DNA of 60,707 nt from assembly GCA_944320285.1 (NCBI GenBank), contig CALUGX010000003.1, positions 1-60,707 of the forward strand. The letters run 5' to 3'. The position numbers and the translations under genes are program-made. This DNA is from an uncultured Prevotella sp. Its GTDB lineage: Bacteria > Bacteroidota > Bacteroidia > Bacteroidales > Bacteroidaceae. Positions 7,874-16,493 of this stretch are shown here, piece after piece. The stretch's first letter is position 1; each line of letters begins with the position of its first letter. The notes below the pieces were generated by a model. The model did no database searches and was not told the DNA's origin. It worked only from the letters and a program-made list of their open reading frames with translations.

Positions 7874-8527
7874 ATGCAAAAAGCCCTGCTTTCATCGACT
7901 TACTTCGGACCGATACAGTGGTATCAGAAACTTTACCGTTACGGCAAAGTGTACGTTGAGGCCTATGAAAACTTCACAAAACAGACCTATCGAAATCGTT
8001 GCCTGATAGCAACGACCAATGGCGTCCAGGCCCTGACGGTGCCCGTGGAACGTCCGTCGGCAGTCATAAACGCCGATGAAACCGCCCGTTTTGGCAAATG
8101 CCTGATGAAAGATGTGCGCATAAGCGACCACGGCAACTGGCGTCACCTGCACTGGAATGCCTTGTCGAGTGCCTACGGTGAGTCACCGTTTTTCGAGTAT
8201 TACGCCGATGACTTACGTCCGTTTTTCGAGCGTCAGTGGACGTTCCTTTATGATTTCAATATGGAAATATGTGCAAAAATATGCGATTTCATCGGTATTG
8301 AACCAGACATTGAGCCTACCGTGGAGTATATCCCCGCCGACAGTGAGGATTTGGTAGGCACGGCAGATTTCCGTGATGCCATCCGTCCGAAGCACCCGCT
8401 GCCTGACCCGGAGTTCGAGCCGCGCAGGTATTATCAAGTGTATGAGCGCAAACACGGCTTCACGCCTAACCTTAGCATTCTCGACCTTGTTTTCAATATG
8501 GGTAACGAGAGCCTGCTTTACCTTTGA
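7874..8527 (+). CDS. WbqC family protein
   Basis: 217 residues, no signal peptide or membrane helix. The opening LLSSTYFGPIQWYQKL matches the conserved N-terminus of the WbqC-like family, followed by TYRNRCLIATTNGVQALTVP and ISDHGNWRHLHWNAL, the central conserved block. Some members are encoded in O-antigen clusters, and a role in sugar-nucleotide or surface-polysaccharide chemistry has been proposed, but the biochemical activity is not established. Here it follows the two signal-peptidase genes with a 74-base gap and no promoter of its own was seen, so it may be read from lepB. The family call is firm, the function open. Confidence 0.85.
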   Translation: MQKALLSSTYFGPIQWYQKLYRYGKVYVEAYENFTKQTYRNRCLIATTNGVQALTVPVERPSAVINADETARFGKCLMKDVRISDHGNWRHLHWNALSSAYGESPFFEYYADDLRPFFERQWTFLYDFNMEICAKICDFIGIEPDIEPTVEYIPADSEDLVGTADFRDAIRPKHPLPDPEFEPRRYYQVYERKHGFTPNLSILDLVFNMGNESLLYL

Positions 8528-8629
8528 TGCAATGAGTCAGTGTTACTGCCCATGAATAGGCAGTGAGCTAAAATTTCTTAAAAAACAGAAATTTCACCTA
8601 TTATATAATGTGCATGAAAAAGTTTTGTT

Positions 8630-8637
8630 TACTTTTG
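8630..8637 (+). promoter_or_regulatory. -7 box of topA (TACTTTTG)
   Basis: TACTTTTG matches TAnnTTTG and lies 29 bases before ATG 8667. A 5' in-frame ATG at 8610 lies upstream of this box and is therefore unlikely to be the start. Confidence 0.65.
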
Positions 8638-8666
8638 CGCCCTATATCGAAAAGGTAAACAACGTG

Positions 8667-10976
8667 ATGCAGAAGAATTTGGTAATCGTCGAGAGCCCCG
8701 CGAAGGCCAAGACTATCGAGAAATTCCTGGGTAAAGACTTCAAGGTGATGTCCAGCTACGGACACATACGCGACCTGAAGAAAAAGGAGCTGAGCATAGA
8801 CACAGACACCTTTACGCCCGATTATGAAATACCCGAAGAGAAGAAAAAGCTCGTGACAGAGCTGAAGAACAACGCCAAAAATTCGGAGAAAGTATGGCTG
8901 GCTTCCGATGAAGACCGTGAGGGAGAGGCCATATCGTGGCATCTTTGCGAGGTGTTGGGACTTGACGAGGAGAAAACCAACCGCATCGTTTTCCATGAGA
9001 TAACCAAGCCCGCCATACTTGACGCCATACAGCATCCGCGCCACTTGGACATGAATCTCGTGAATGCGCAGCAGGCACGCCGCGTGCTCGACCGCCTCGT
9101 AGGTTTTAAGCTTTCGCCCGTGTTGTGGCGCAAGGTGAAGCCGGCTTTGTCGGCAGGTCGTGTCCAGAGCGTCGCCGTAAGGCTCATCGTGGAGCGCGAA
9201 CGTGAAATCCAAGCGTTCAAGAGTGAGACGTATTACCGTATAAACGCCGTCTTCACCGTGCCCGAAGGCGACGGACAGGTGGCCGAGGTAAAGGCGGAAC
9301 TTGACAAGCGTTTTACTTCGCACGACGAAGTGATGGCGTTTCTTGACAAGTGTAAAAACGCCCAATTCACCGTGGCAGGTATTGTGAAAAAACCGATGAA
9401 GCGCACTCCCGCGCCTCCGTTTACCACGTCAACATTGCAGCAGGAAGCCGCAAGAAAGCTCGGTTTCACCGTGTCACAGACGATGATGGTTGCCCAGCAT
9501 CTGTATGAAAACGGACGCATAACGTATATGCGTACCGACTCGGTCAATCTTTCGTCGCTCTGCATCAATTCAAGCAAGGAAGAGATTACAAAGCTCTGGG
9601 GCGGTGAATACAGCAAGCCGCGCCAGTTCCACACCCACTCGAAAGGTGCGCAGGAGGCACACGAGGCAATACGTCCCACGTATATGGCTGACACCACGAT
9701 AGACGGAACGCAGCAGGAAAAGCGCCTTTACGACCTGATATGGAAGCGCACGGCCGCCAGTCAGATGGCCGACGCACAGATTGAAAAGACAACTGTGACG
9801 ATAAGCGTAAGCGGAACAGAAGAGCAGTTTGTGGCCAACGGAGAAGTTGTGAAGTTCGACGGTTTCCTAAAAGTCTACCGCGAATCGTCGGATGACGAGA
9901 CCGACGGACAAGAAGATTTGTCGCATACGCTGCCGCCGATGAATGAAGGGGAGACCCTGAAACGCCTGGAAATCGTAGCTACTCAACGTTTCAGCCAAGG
10001 CCCGTTGAGATACACCGAGGCAAGTCTTGTCAGGAAACTTGAAGAGCTCGGCATCGGACGTCCGTCAACTTACGCCCCGACAATCAGCACGATACAGCAA
10101 AGAGAGTATGTGCAAAAGGGAGACAAGAAAGGCGAGGAACGTTTTTACACCGTTGACATACTTAACGGCGACACCATAACCAACAAGACGAAATCAGAAA
10201 TGGCCGGCAGCGAGAAAGGCAAACTGTTGCCGACGGACATCGGGATTGTGGTAAACGATTTCTTGATGAGATATTTCCCGGCCATCATGGACTATAACTT
10301 CACGGCCAAGGTAGAACAACAGTTTGACACAATAGCCGAGGGAAAAGCCCGATGGACGGCGATGATAGAGAACTTTTACAAGCAGTTCGAGCCGACCGTG
10401 GAGCAAACGATGAACACACGCGAAGAGCATAAGGCCGGCGAGCGCGAACTTGGCAATGAGCCCAAAACGGGCAAGCCGGTGTTTGTAAAGATAGGCAGGT
10501 TCGGTCCTGTGGTGCAGATAGGCAAGGCCGAGGATAAAGAGAAGCCCCGCTTCGCCCAGCTGCCGGCAGACAAGAGTCTTGAGACCATTACGCTTGACGA
10601 GGCGTTGGAACTGTTCCGTCTGCCTCGCACGGTGGGCGAGTTTGAAGGCACGCCGATAGTCATAGGTTCGGGCAGGTTCGGCCCTTACGTCATGCACAAC
10701 AAGAAGTATGTGTCACTGCCGAAGACCGACGACCCGCTGACAATAACGCTTGACGGTGCGATAGCCCTGATATTGAAGAAACGCCTGCAAGAAACCCAAC
10801 GTCACATAAAGGCTTTTGATGAGGAACCGAAGCTCGAAGTAATGAACGGTCGTTACGGCCCTTATTTAGCATACGACGGCAAAAACTACCGACTGCCGAA
10901 AAATATGCACGACAAGGCCGCCGAGCTAACCCTCGAAGAATGTATGAACGTTATCAACAATTCTAAGAAGAAGTAG
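8667..10976 (+). CDS. topA: DNA topoisomerase I (type IA)
   Basis: 769 residues; relaxes negatively supercoiled DNA through a 5'-phosphotyrosyl link. The N-terminal Toprim domain opens with LVIVESPAKAKTIEKFLG, with the metal site in ASDEDREGEAISWH. The active-site tyrosine is Tyr287 in GRITYMRTDSV. After the core (to about residue 590), the C-terminal part has no CxxC zinc fingers of the E. coli type. It carries short KIGRFGPVVQIG, GSGRFGPYVMH and GRYGPYLAYDG repeats, the zinc-free topoisomerase C-terminal repeat seen in many non-proteobacterial TopA proteins. The start is the ATG after the -7 box. aroK begins three bases after its stop, so the two are co-transcribed. Confidence 0.96.
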   Translation: MQKNLVIVESPAKAKTIEKFLGKDFKVMSSYGHIRDLKKKELSIDTDTFTPDYEIPEEKKKLVTELKNNAKNSEKVWLASDEDREGEAISWHLCEVLGLDEEKTNRIVFHEITKPAILDAIQHPRHLDMNLVNAQQARRVLDRLVGFKLSPVLWRKVKPALSAGRVQSVAVRLIVEREREIQAFKSETYYRINAVFTVPEGDGQVAEVKAELDKRFTSHDEVMAFLDKCKNAQFTVAGIVKKPMKRTPAPPFTTSTLQQEAARKLGFTVSQTMMVAQHLYENGRITYMRTDSVNLSSLCINSSKEEITKLWGGEYSKPRQFHTHSKGAQEAHEAIRPTYMADTTIDGTQQEKRLYDLIWKRTAASQMADAQIEKTTVTISVSGTEEQFVANGEVVKFDGFLKVYRESSDDETDGQEDLSHTLPPMNEGETLKRLEIVATQRFSQGPLRYTEASLVRKLEELGIGRPSTYAPTISTIQQREYVQKGDKKGEERFYTVDILNGDTITNKTKSEMAGSEKGKLLPTDIGIVVNDFLMRYFPAIMDYNFTAKVEQQFDTIAEGKARWTAMIENFYKQFEPTVEQTMNTREEHKAGERELGNEPKTGKPVFVKIGRFGPVVQIGKAEDKEKPRFAQLPADKSLETITLDEALELFRLPRTVGEFEGTPIVIGSGRFGPYVMHNKKYVSLPKTDDPLTITLDGAIALILKKRLQETQRHIKAFDEEPKLEVMNGRYGPYLAYDGKNYRLPKNMHDKAAELTLEECMNVINNSKKK

Positions 10977-10979
10977 CCC

Positions 10980-11507
10980 GTGAGACGCATAATTATCATC
11001 GGTTATATGGGTGCCGGGAAGACAACCGTAGGCAAGGCGCTTGCCAAGGATACGGGCTTGCAGTTTTACGACCTTGACTGGTATGTCGAAGGAAGGATGC
11101 ACAAGACTGTGCCACAGATGTTTGCAGAGCGCGGTGAGGACGGTTTCAGGCTCATAGAGCGCAATATGCTCCACGAGGCTGCTGAATTTGAAGACATAGT
11201 GTTAAGCTGCGGAGGAGGTACTCCGTGCTTTTTTGACAACATGGACTACATGAACTCGCAAGGCGACACTGTTTACTTGAAGGCCGACCCGGAAGTGCTT
11301 TACGCCCACCTGAAAATGGCCAAGGTGAAGCGCCCGCTGCTTGAAAACAAGACCCAGGAGGAAATGCAGGCATTCATTAAAGAGCAGCTTGCCTTGCGGG
11401 AGAAGTATTACCTTAAGGCAAAATACGTGCTTGACGTCAACCTGCTTGACAATTACGAGAAAATCAAGACTTCTGTAGATAAACTACGCAAAATACTTAC
11501 TTTATAA
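10980..11507 (+). CDS. aroK: shikimate kinase
   Basis: 175 residues; phosphorylates shikimate with ATP, fifth step of the chorismate pathway. The start is GTG at 10980, three bases after the topA stop, and gives MRRIIIIGYMGAGKTTVGKA with a Walker A at residues 8-16. The shikimate-binding FYDLDWYVE (~33-41) is present, with the Asp that contacts substrate, and SCGGGTPCF (~79-87) matches the conserved GGG loop. RPLL (~121) is the start of the lid region. Cytoplasmic; translational coupling to topA is likely. Confidence 0.94.
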   Translation: MRRIIIIGYMGAGKTTVGKALAKDTGLQFYDLDWYVEGRMHKTVPQMFAERGEDGFRLIERNMLHEAAEFEDIVLSCGGGTPCFFDNMDYMNSQGDTVYLKADPEVLYAHLKMAKVKRPLLENKTQEEMQAFIKEQLALREKYYLKAKYVLDVNLLDNYEKIKTSVDKLRKILTL

Positions 11508-11517
11508 AAACTTTGAT

Positions 11518-11604
11518 GATTAATAATTGAAAATTATGATTACCTTTGTAGGAAGAATGCCGTGTCAGGCGTTTAGACCGACGGTAATCATAATTTTTTA
11601 ATTA
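11518..11604. repeat. AATTGAAAATTATGATTACC hairpin element
   Basis: Left arm 11518-11544 and right arm 11583-11604 are inverse complements (AATTGAAAATTATGATTACC against GGTAATCATAATTTTTTAAT), with a ~38-base loop. It lies between aroK and speA and could act as a terminator. The same arm sequence recurs at 47028-47186. Confidence 0.65.
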
Positions 11605-11652
11605 CTGACTTATAATCTTTACGAACTAAAATCAATAAAACATAAGGCCCAG

Positions 11653-13545
11653 ATGAAGAAATGGACTATCGAAGACTCTAACGAGCTTTACAACATCAGC
11701 GGGTGGGGGACATCCTACTTCGGCATAAATGACAAAGGTGACATTTACGTTACCCCGTGCAAGGATAATGTGCAGATAGACCTGCACGATGTGCTCGACG
11801 AACTCTCCCTGCGTGACGTCACGCCGCCGGTGCTGCTGCGCTTCCCCGACATCCTCGACAACAGGATAGAGAAGACGTGGAGCTGTTTCAAAAAAGCGTC
11901 TGACGAATACGGTTTCAAGGGGGAGAACTTCATCATCTACCCCATCAAGGTAAACCAGATGCAGCCTGTGGTAGAGGAGATTATCAGTCACGGGCGTAAG
12001 TTCAATCTCGGCCTTGAAGCCGGCTCCAAGCCAGAGTTGCACGCCGTCATCGCAGTGCAATGCCAGAGCGATTCGCTCATAATCTGCAACGGATACAAGG
12101 ATCAGAGCTACATCGAACTCGCTCTTTTGGCGCAGAAGATGGGCAAGAGGATATTCATCGTCGTGGAAAAGCTGAACGAGCTTGACACGATAAGCCGCGC
12201 CGCCAAGAAGCTCAACGTGAGGCCCAACCTTGGCATAAGGATAAAGCTGGCATCGTCGGGCAGCGGCAAATGGGAGGAAAGCGGCGGCGACGCAAGCAAA
12301 TTCGGGCTTACGAGTTCCGAGCTGCTTGAAGCTCTTGAGATACTCGAAAAGAAAGGAATGAAGGACTGCCTGCGCCTGATACATTTCCACATAGGCAGCC
12401 AAATCACCAAGATACGCCGCATACAGACGGCCCTGAAAGAGGCTTCGCAGTTCTACATCCAGCTGCACAAGATGGGCTACAACGTAGATTTCGTAGATTG
12501 CGGAGGTGGTCTCGGCGTAGATTATGACGGCACGCGCTCGCCCAACAGTGAGAGCAGCGTGAACTATTCGATACAGGAATACGTTAACGACTGCATTTAT
12601 ACCTTCGTAGAGGCGGCCGACCGTTACGGCATTCCACACCCCAACCTCATCACCGAGAGCGGCCGTTCGCTCTCGGCACATCACTCCGTGCTCGTCATAG
12701 ATGTGCTTGAGACGGCCTCGCTGCCGGAAATGGACGAGGAATACGAGCCTACGGAAAACTCCCACAAGTTGGTGAAAGACCTTTACGACATTTGGGACAA
12801 CCTCAATCCGCGCACCATGCTTGAAGACTGGCACGACGCCGAGCAGATACGCGAGGACGCTCTCGACCTGTTCGAGCACGGCCTGGTTGACCTCAAGACG
12901 CGCGCCGAGATAGAGCGTATGTACTGGAGCGTGTGCCGTGAGATTAATTCGATAGCCAAGCGCATGAAGCACATCCCCGAAGAGCTGAAGGGGCTCGACA
13001 AGCTGCTGGCCGACAAGTATTTCTGCAACTTCTCGCTGTTCCAGTCGCTGCCCGACGCCTGGGCCATCGACCAGATATTCCCAATCGTGCCGTTGCAGCG
13101 GCTCAACGAGCGGCCCACGCGCAGCGCGACGCTGCAAGACATAACGTGCGACAGTGACGGCAAAATAGCCAACTTCGTAACCAACCGCAACATCTCAAAC
13201 ATCCTGCCCGTGCACACTCTGCGCAAGAACGAGCCTTATTACCTCGGCGTGTTCCTCGTGGGGGCTTACCAGGAGATACTCGGAGATATGCACAACCTCT
13301 TCGGCGACACCAACGCGGCGCACATAACCGTGAAGGACGGCAAGTATCACATCGACCAGATTTTCGACGGGGAGACGGTTGAGGAAGTGCTTGAATATGT
13401 GCAGTACAACCCTAAGAAACTCGTGCGCCAGCTTGAAGTGTGGGTGGCAAAGAGCGTAAAGCAAGGCAAGATTTCGCTTGAGGAAGGAAAGGAGTTCCTT
13501 TCCAACTACCGCTCCGGGCTTTACGGGTATACTTATTTGGAGTAA
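11653..13545 (+). CDS. speA: biosynthetic arginine decarboxylase
   Basis: 630 residues; PLP-dependent decarboxylation of arginine to agmatine, the first step of the agmatine route to polyamines. The PLP lysine is Lys99 in IIYPIKVNQMQ. The GIRIKL strand, the HFHIGSQ histidine (~247-253), VDCGGGLGVDY (~277-287) and ESGRSLSAHH (~335-344) are the fold-III decarboxylase landmarks. Length is that of E. coli SpeA (658). PCRYDNV-like C-terminal contacts were not located exactly. A long minus-strand frame over the same DNA is a codon-composition shadow. argB follows after a repeat element, so arginine synthesis and use sit together. Confidence 0.95.
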   Translation: MKKWTIEDSNELYNISGWGTSYFGINDKGDIYVTPCKDNVQIDLHDVLDELSLRDVTPPVLLRFPDILDNRIEKTWSCFKKASDEYGFKGENFIIYPIKVNQMQPVVEEIISHGRKFNLGLEAGSKPELHAVIAVQCQSDSLIICNGYKDQSYIELALLAQKMGKRIFIVVEKLNELDTISRAAKKLNVRPNLGIRIKLASSGSGKWEESGGDASKFGLTSSELLEALEILEKKGMKDCLRLIHFHIGSQITKIRRIQTALKEASQFYIQLHKMGYNVDFVDCGGGLGVDYDGTRSPNSESSVNYSIQEYVNDCIYTFVEAADRYGIPHPNLITESGRSLSAHHSVLVIDVLETASLPEMDEEYEPTENSHKLVKDLYDIWDNLNPRTMLEDWHDAEQIREDALDLFEHGLVDLKTRAEIERMYWSVCREINSIAKRMKHIPEELKGLDKLLADKYFCNFSLFQSLPDAWAIDQIFPIVPLQRLNERPTRSATLQDITCDSDGKIANFVTNRNISNILPVHTLRKNEPYYLGVFLVGAYQEILGDMHNLFGDTNAAHITVKDGKYHIDQIFDGETVEEVLEYVQYNPKKLVRQLEVWVAKSVKQGKISLEEGKEFLSNYRSGLYGYTYLE

Positions 13546-13568
13546 TATACCCATCCCAACCAGACCTA

Positions 13569-13703
13569 AAAACCCACCCCAACCCTCCCGAAGGGAGGGA
13601 GTTTAGTATGCTTTAATTGGGAGTGTTATCAACAAGAAGAATGTTTGGCATTGCTTGTAAAGCATACCAAGCTCCCTCCCTTCGGGAGGGTTGGGGTGGG
13701 TGC
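13569..13703. repeat. 135-bp MITE-like element with ~45-bp inverted ends
   Basis: Left arm 13569-13613 (ACCCACCCCAACCCTCCC, then GAAGGGAGGGAG, then TTTAGTATGCTT) is matched almost perfectly in inverse complement by the right arm 13659-13703. Each arm contains its own CCCTCCC-GAAGGGAGGG hairpin. The ~45-bp centre is unrelated DNA. It lies between speA and argB and ends 17 bases before the argB ATG, so it must be transcribed if the two genes form an operon. Confidence 0.75.
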
Positions 13704-13720
13704 TTAATAACGATAACGAC

Positions 13721-14494
13721 ATGAAACATCCCCTTACAATCGTTAAAGTGGGCGGGGCCGTGGTCGAAGACGAGGCCCGGCTCAGCCGTCTGCTCGCCGA
13801 TTTCAGTGCAATCGAGGGGCGTAAGGTGCTCGTGCACGGCGGCGGACGCCGCGCCACGGCTGTAGCCTCGCGCCTCGGCATAGAGAGCAAGATGGTAGGC
13901 GGGCGGCGTATTACCGACGAACAGATGCTTGAAGTGGTGACGATGGTCTACGGCGGGCTGGTCAACAAGAACGTTGTGGCGCGCCTTCAGGCCGCCGGGG
14001 TTGACGCCCTCGGACTGACGGGAGCCGACATCGACGTCATACGTTCGCACAAGCGGCCAGTGAAAGACGTTGATTACGGCTATGTAGGCGACGTGGAGCG
14101 CGCCGACGGCGAAAAGCTCTCGCGCCTTGTTGAGGCCGGCGTAACGCCCGTGATGGCGCCCCTGACGCACGACGGCCAAGGCCGCTTGCTCAACACCAAC
14201 GCCGACACGATAGCGGCCGAGACCGCGAAAGCCCTTGCAAAGCATTATGACGTGACGCTGATTTTCAGCTTTGAGAAAAAAGGTGTCCTTGCCGACCCTG
14301 ACGACGATGACAGCGTGATACCCGTGATAACGCGCGCCGACTTTGAGCGTTACGCCGCCGACGGCACCGTGGCCGGCGGTATGCTGCCCAAACTGGAAAA
14401 TGCTTTCAACGCCATCGACGCCGGCGTCAGCCGCGTCAACATAACCCTCGCCACGGCCATCGACGGGCATCACGGCACGATGATTGTGCCGTGA
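13721..14494 (+). CDS. argB: acetylglutamate (or succinylglutamate) kinase
   Basis: 257 residues from ATG 13721; the 10 in-frame codons upstream are inside the repeat element. It phosphorylates an N-acylated glutamate in arginine synthesis. KVGGAVV (~8-14), LVHGGGRRA (~39-47), GLTGADIDVI (~103-112) and LLNTNADTIAAETA (~160-173) are ArgB landmarks, and GGMLPKLENAF (~220-230) is the usual Gly-Gly-Met-Lys C-terminal site. Some Bacteroidota are known to build arginine through N-succinyl intermediates, so the in vivo substrate could be N-succinylglutamate; the sequence alone does not decide this. A REP-like spacer separates it from speA. Confidence 0.93.
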   Translation: MKHPLTIVKVGGAVVEDEARLSRLLADFSAIEGRKVLVHGGGRRATAVASRLGIESKMVGGRRITDEQMLEVVTMVYGGLVNKNVVARLQAAGVDALGLTGADIDVIRSHKRPVKDVDYGYVGDVERADGEKLSRLVEAGVTPVMAPLTHDGQGRLLNTNADTIAAETAKALAKHYDVTLIFSFEKKGVLADPDDDDSVIPVITRADFERYAADGTVAGGMLPKLENAFNAIDAGVSRVNITLATAIDGHHGTMIVP

Positions 14495-14511
14495 CGCGCG
14501 GCAAAAGGCCT

Positions 14512-14678
14512 GTCATCCGCAATTCTGTTGGCTGGTAATATCTTTTGCAATAAAGCCAAACATAAATTGAATACATCCACCGTAGGGACATAATAAATGA
14601 TGTCCCTACGGTGATTGCATTCATTGTTATGCTGTAATTGTAGATAAAAAATGTCATCCAACAGGTTTGCGGATGAGA
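14512..14678. repeat. nested inverted repeats
   Basis: Outer arms TCATCCGCAATTCTGTTGG (from ~14514) and CCAACAGGTTTGCGGATGA (to ~14676) enclose an inner perfect hairpin, CACCGTAGGGACAT (14578-14591) and ATGTCCCTACGGTG (14600-14613). A third hairpin with CCAACCG/CGGTTGG arms lies near 14738-14764. The 14495-14925 gap holds no gene; this structured DNA may be a terminator, a decayed mobile element or an RNA. Confidence 0.55.
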
Positions 14679-14925
14679 AAAGGCCACGTCCCGTAACTTG
14701 GAAGGGCGTCTTTTGCATCCTGAAAGGGCGTCTTCCGCCAACCGTCTGACGGCCAGGCGGTTGGCAAAAGTCTGCGGCCAGCCCGGTGGAGCGCAGCTTC
14801 CCTGTCCTCCCATAGCTTCCGGTCCTCACATAATCCCCATAATCTTAAACACTGTTAAAAAACAAAATAATCACAGGTTTGCTGTAACTTTCGTCCCGGC
14901 AAATCGTCATCCAAATAGAGGGCAG

Positions 14926-15438
14926 ATGAGAAATATCAGTTTTCGCAACGACGTGTTGCCGCTAAAAAACGTTCTATACCGCTTAGCGCTGAGGATAACC
15001 CTCAGCCGCGAGGAGGCGGAAGACATAGTGCAAGACACGCTGATAAAAGTCTGGAACAGGCGCGACGACTGGCAGGACATCGCCTCCATCGAGGCTTTCA
15101 GCCTTGCAGTGTGCCGCAACCTGTCGCTGGACAGGATTAAAAAGGCGGGTGCGGACAACCAGCCGATAGGCGACGACGAGGCGTCCTCGGCCGATGCAGC
15201 TTCAGACCCTTACGAGCGCATGATGCAAAGGGACAGGATGGAGCAGGTGAAGCGCATCGTTGACGCGCTGCCTGAGAAGCAAAAGAGCTGTATGCAGCTG
15301 CGCGACTTCGAGGGCAAAAGCTATAAGGAAATAGCCGTGGCGCTCGGCATGACAGAAGAGCAGGTGAAGGTTAACATCTTCCGTGCACGTCAGGCGGTGA
15401 AACAAAGGTATAACGAAATTGACAGGTATGGACTATAA
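14926..15438 (+). CDS. ECF-type RNA polymerase sigma factor
   Basis: 170 residues from ATG 14926; the frame extends further upstream through structured repeat DNA and is not conserved there. Region 2 is RLALRITLSREEAEDIVQDT (~20-39) with IKVWNRRDDW, and region 4 is ALPEKQKSCMQLRDFEGKSY then KEIAVALGMTEEQVKVNIFRARQAVK, a typical helix-turn-helix. The linker carries the acidic DDEASSADAASD. It is an ECF sigma factor of the Bacteroidota type. Its stop overlaps the start of a small membrane protein by 11 bases, the usual layout for a sigma factor and its membrane anti-sigma partner. The target genes are unknown. Confidence 0.9.
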   Translation: MRNISFRNDVLPLKNVLYRLALRITLSREEAEDIVQDTLIKVWNRRDDWQDIASIEAFSLAVCRNLSLDRIKKAGADNQPIGDDEASSADAASDPYERMMQRDRMEQVKRIVDALPEKQKSCMQLRDFEGKSYKEIAVALGMTEEQVKVNIFRARQAVKQRYNEIDRYGL

Positions 15439-15889
15439 ATACATCGAACAGCTATTGGAACGTTATTGGAACTGCGAGACCTCGCTTGAAGAGGAGCAGA
15501 TACTACGCACGTTCTTCAGCCAGAAGGATGTGCCGGTAAGCCTCCTGAAATACAAGGACCTGTTCTGTTACGAACAGGCGGAGACGGCCGGCGACACGCT
15601 CGGCGACGACTTCGACGCCCGCATGACGGCCTTGGTAAGCGAGCCGGAACCAGTCAAGGCCCGTACGATAAGCCTGACACAAAGGCTGATGCCGCTGTTC
15701 AAGGCCGCAGCAGTGGTGGCCATCTTCCTGACATTGGGCAACGCCGCGCAGGTGGCGTTCACGGGCAACGGCAAGGAGGAGACCGTGACCTACCATGAGG
15801 CGCGCCAAGGCTCGTCGGTGGCTATGGGCGACTCGGCTGCGGTTGACACCCTGAAGCACGCCCCGGCAACGGCGAAGATAACAGAATAA
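15428..15889 (+). CDS. small single-pass membrane protein, candidate anti-sigma factor
   Basis: 153 residues from ATG 15428, inside the last codons of the sigma gene. The cytoplasmic N-terminal half starts MDYKYIEQLLERYWNCETSL and is acidic and helical; LMPLFKAAAVVAIFLTLGNAAQVAF (~83-107) contains one membrane helix; a short ~45-residue tail lies outside. There is no classical ZAS zinc motif and no FecR domain, so the anti-sigma role rests on the gene overlap and topology. Its small extracytoplasmic part makes a direct ligand sensor unlikely; it might be regulated by proteolysis or by another protein. A strong terminator follows at 15997-16036. Confidence 0.8.
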   Translation: MDYKYIEQLLERYWNCETSLEEEQILRTFFSQKDVPVSLLKYKDLFCYEQAETAGDTLGDDFDARMTALVSEPEPVKARTISLTQRLMPLFKAAAVVAIFLTLGNAAQVAFTGNGKEETVTYHEARQGSSVAMGDSAAVDTLKHAPATAKITE

Positions 15890-15996
15890 GACAATTTTCT
15901 ATGCTTTCTCTATAAAACAGTGTTTAATAAAACAAAATCCGAAGCTGTGAAGCTTCATTTCTCTCAAATTTTTCATAACATACTAACGTGAAGAAA

Positions 15997-16036
15997 GAGA
16001 GCCGCCGTCTGTGCAGACGGCGGCTCTCGATTTTTA
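15997..16036 (+). terminator. intrinsic terminator after the sigma/anti-sigma pair
   Basis: A perfect 14-bp stem (GAGAGCCGCCGTCT against AGACGGCGGCTCTC, 15997-16010 and 16015-16028) with a 4-nt loop is followed by a T run at 16030-16034. Confidence 0.9.
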
Positions 16037-16493
16037 TATCTGTCCCGCCTCCCGAATGAATGAAGGGGCAGGGTATGCTTTCATTATTGGCATTTTATGT
16101 TTTCTTGCATAAATGCTCCTTATGCCAAATTCATGTTGTCTTGGTCTGTTTACCCGACATTCCTGATACCTTATACAACCTGTTGGCGGAATTATTTGCG
16201 CTCACCGTGACTGCCGCTTGCGGTTTGTTACGTTTTAATGGCTTTTATTTACGGTTTTCATGTGCTTCCGACTGGTTTGCAACAGGCATCCTTTTACCGT
16301 GTAAAAGATAGTCTTTCAAAAGGCGAAAGGCCATCTTCCGCAGACCGAAAAGGCACCGTTTAAAACTGTAACAATCGCCGTACTTTTCAAAATAATTCCG
16401 CCAACGGTTTTATACAGGTATTCAGGCTCCCTCCTCCTTCGGGAGGGTTTGGGTGGGTGTCAGGTGTTTGGCTGCCGGTGTCAGGCGTTGCCC
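16037..16493. other. gene-free interval
   Basis: About 450 bases without a convincing gene. An 83-codon frame at 16060-16311 has no start context or family. A single CCCTCC/GGGAGGG module with a GGGTTTGGGTGGG tail at 16425-16462 belongs to the same family as 5489-5527; it may terminate the minus-strand transporter. Confidence 0.5.

Noticed and set aside
11632..13137. 501-codon minus-strand frame opposite speA
   Set aside because: Same cause; SpeA motifs on the + strand are unambiguous.
16060..16311. 83-codon + strand frame
   Set aside because: No promoter close to its start, no family and cysteine-rich low-quality translation; treated as non-coding.
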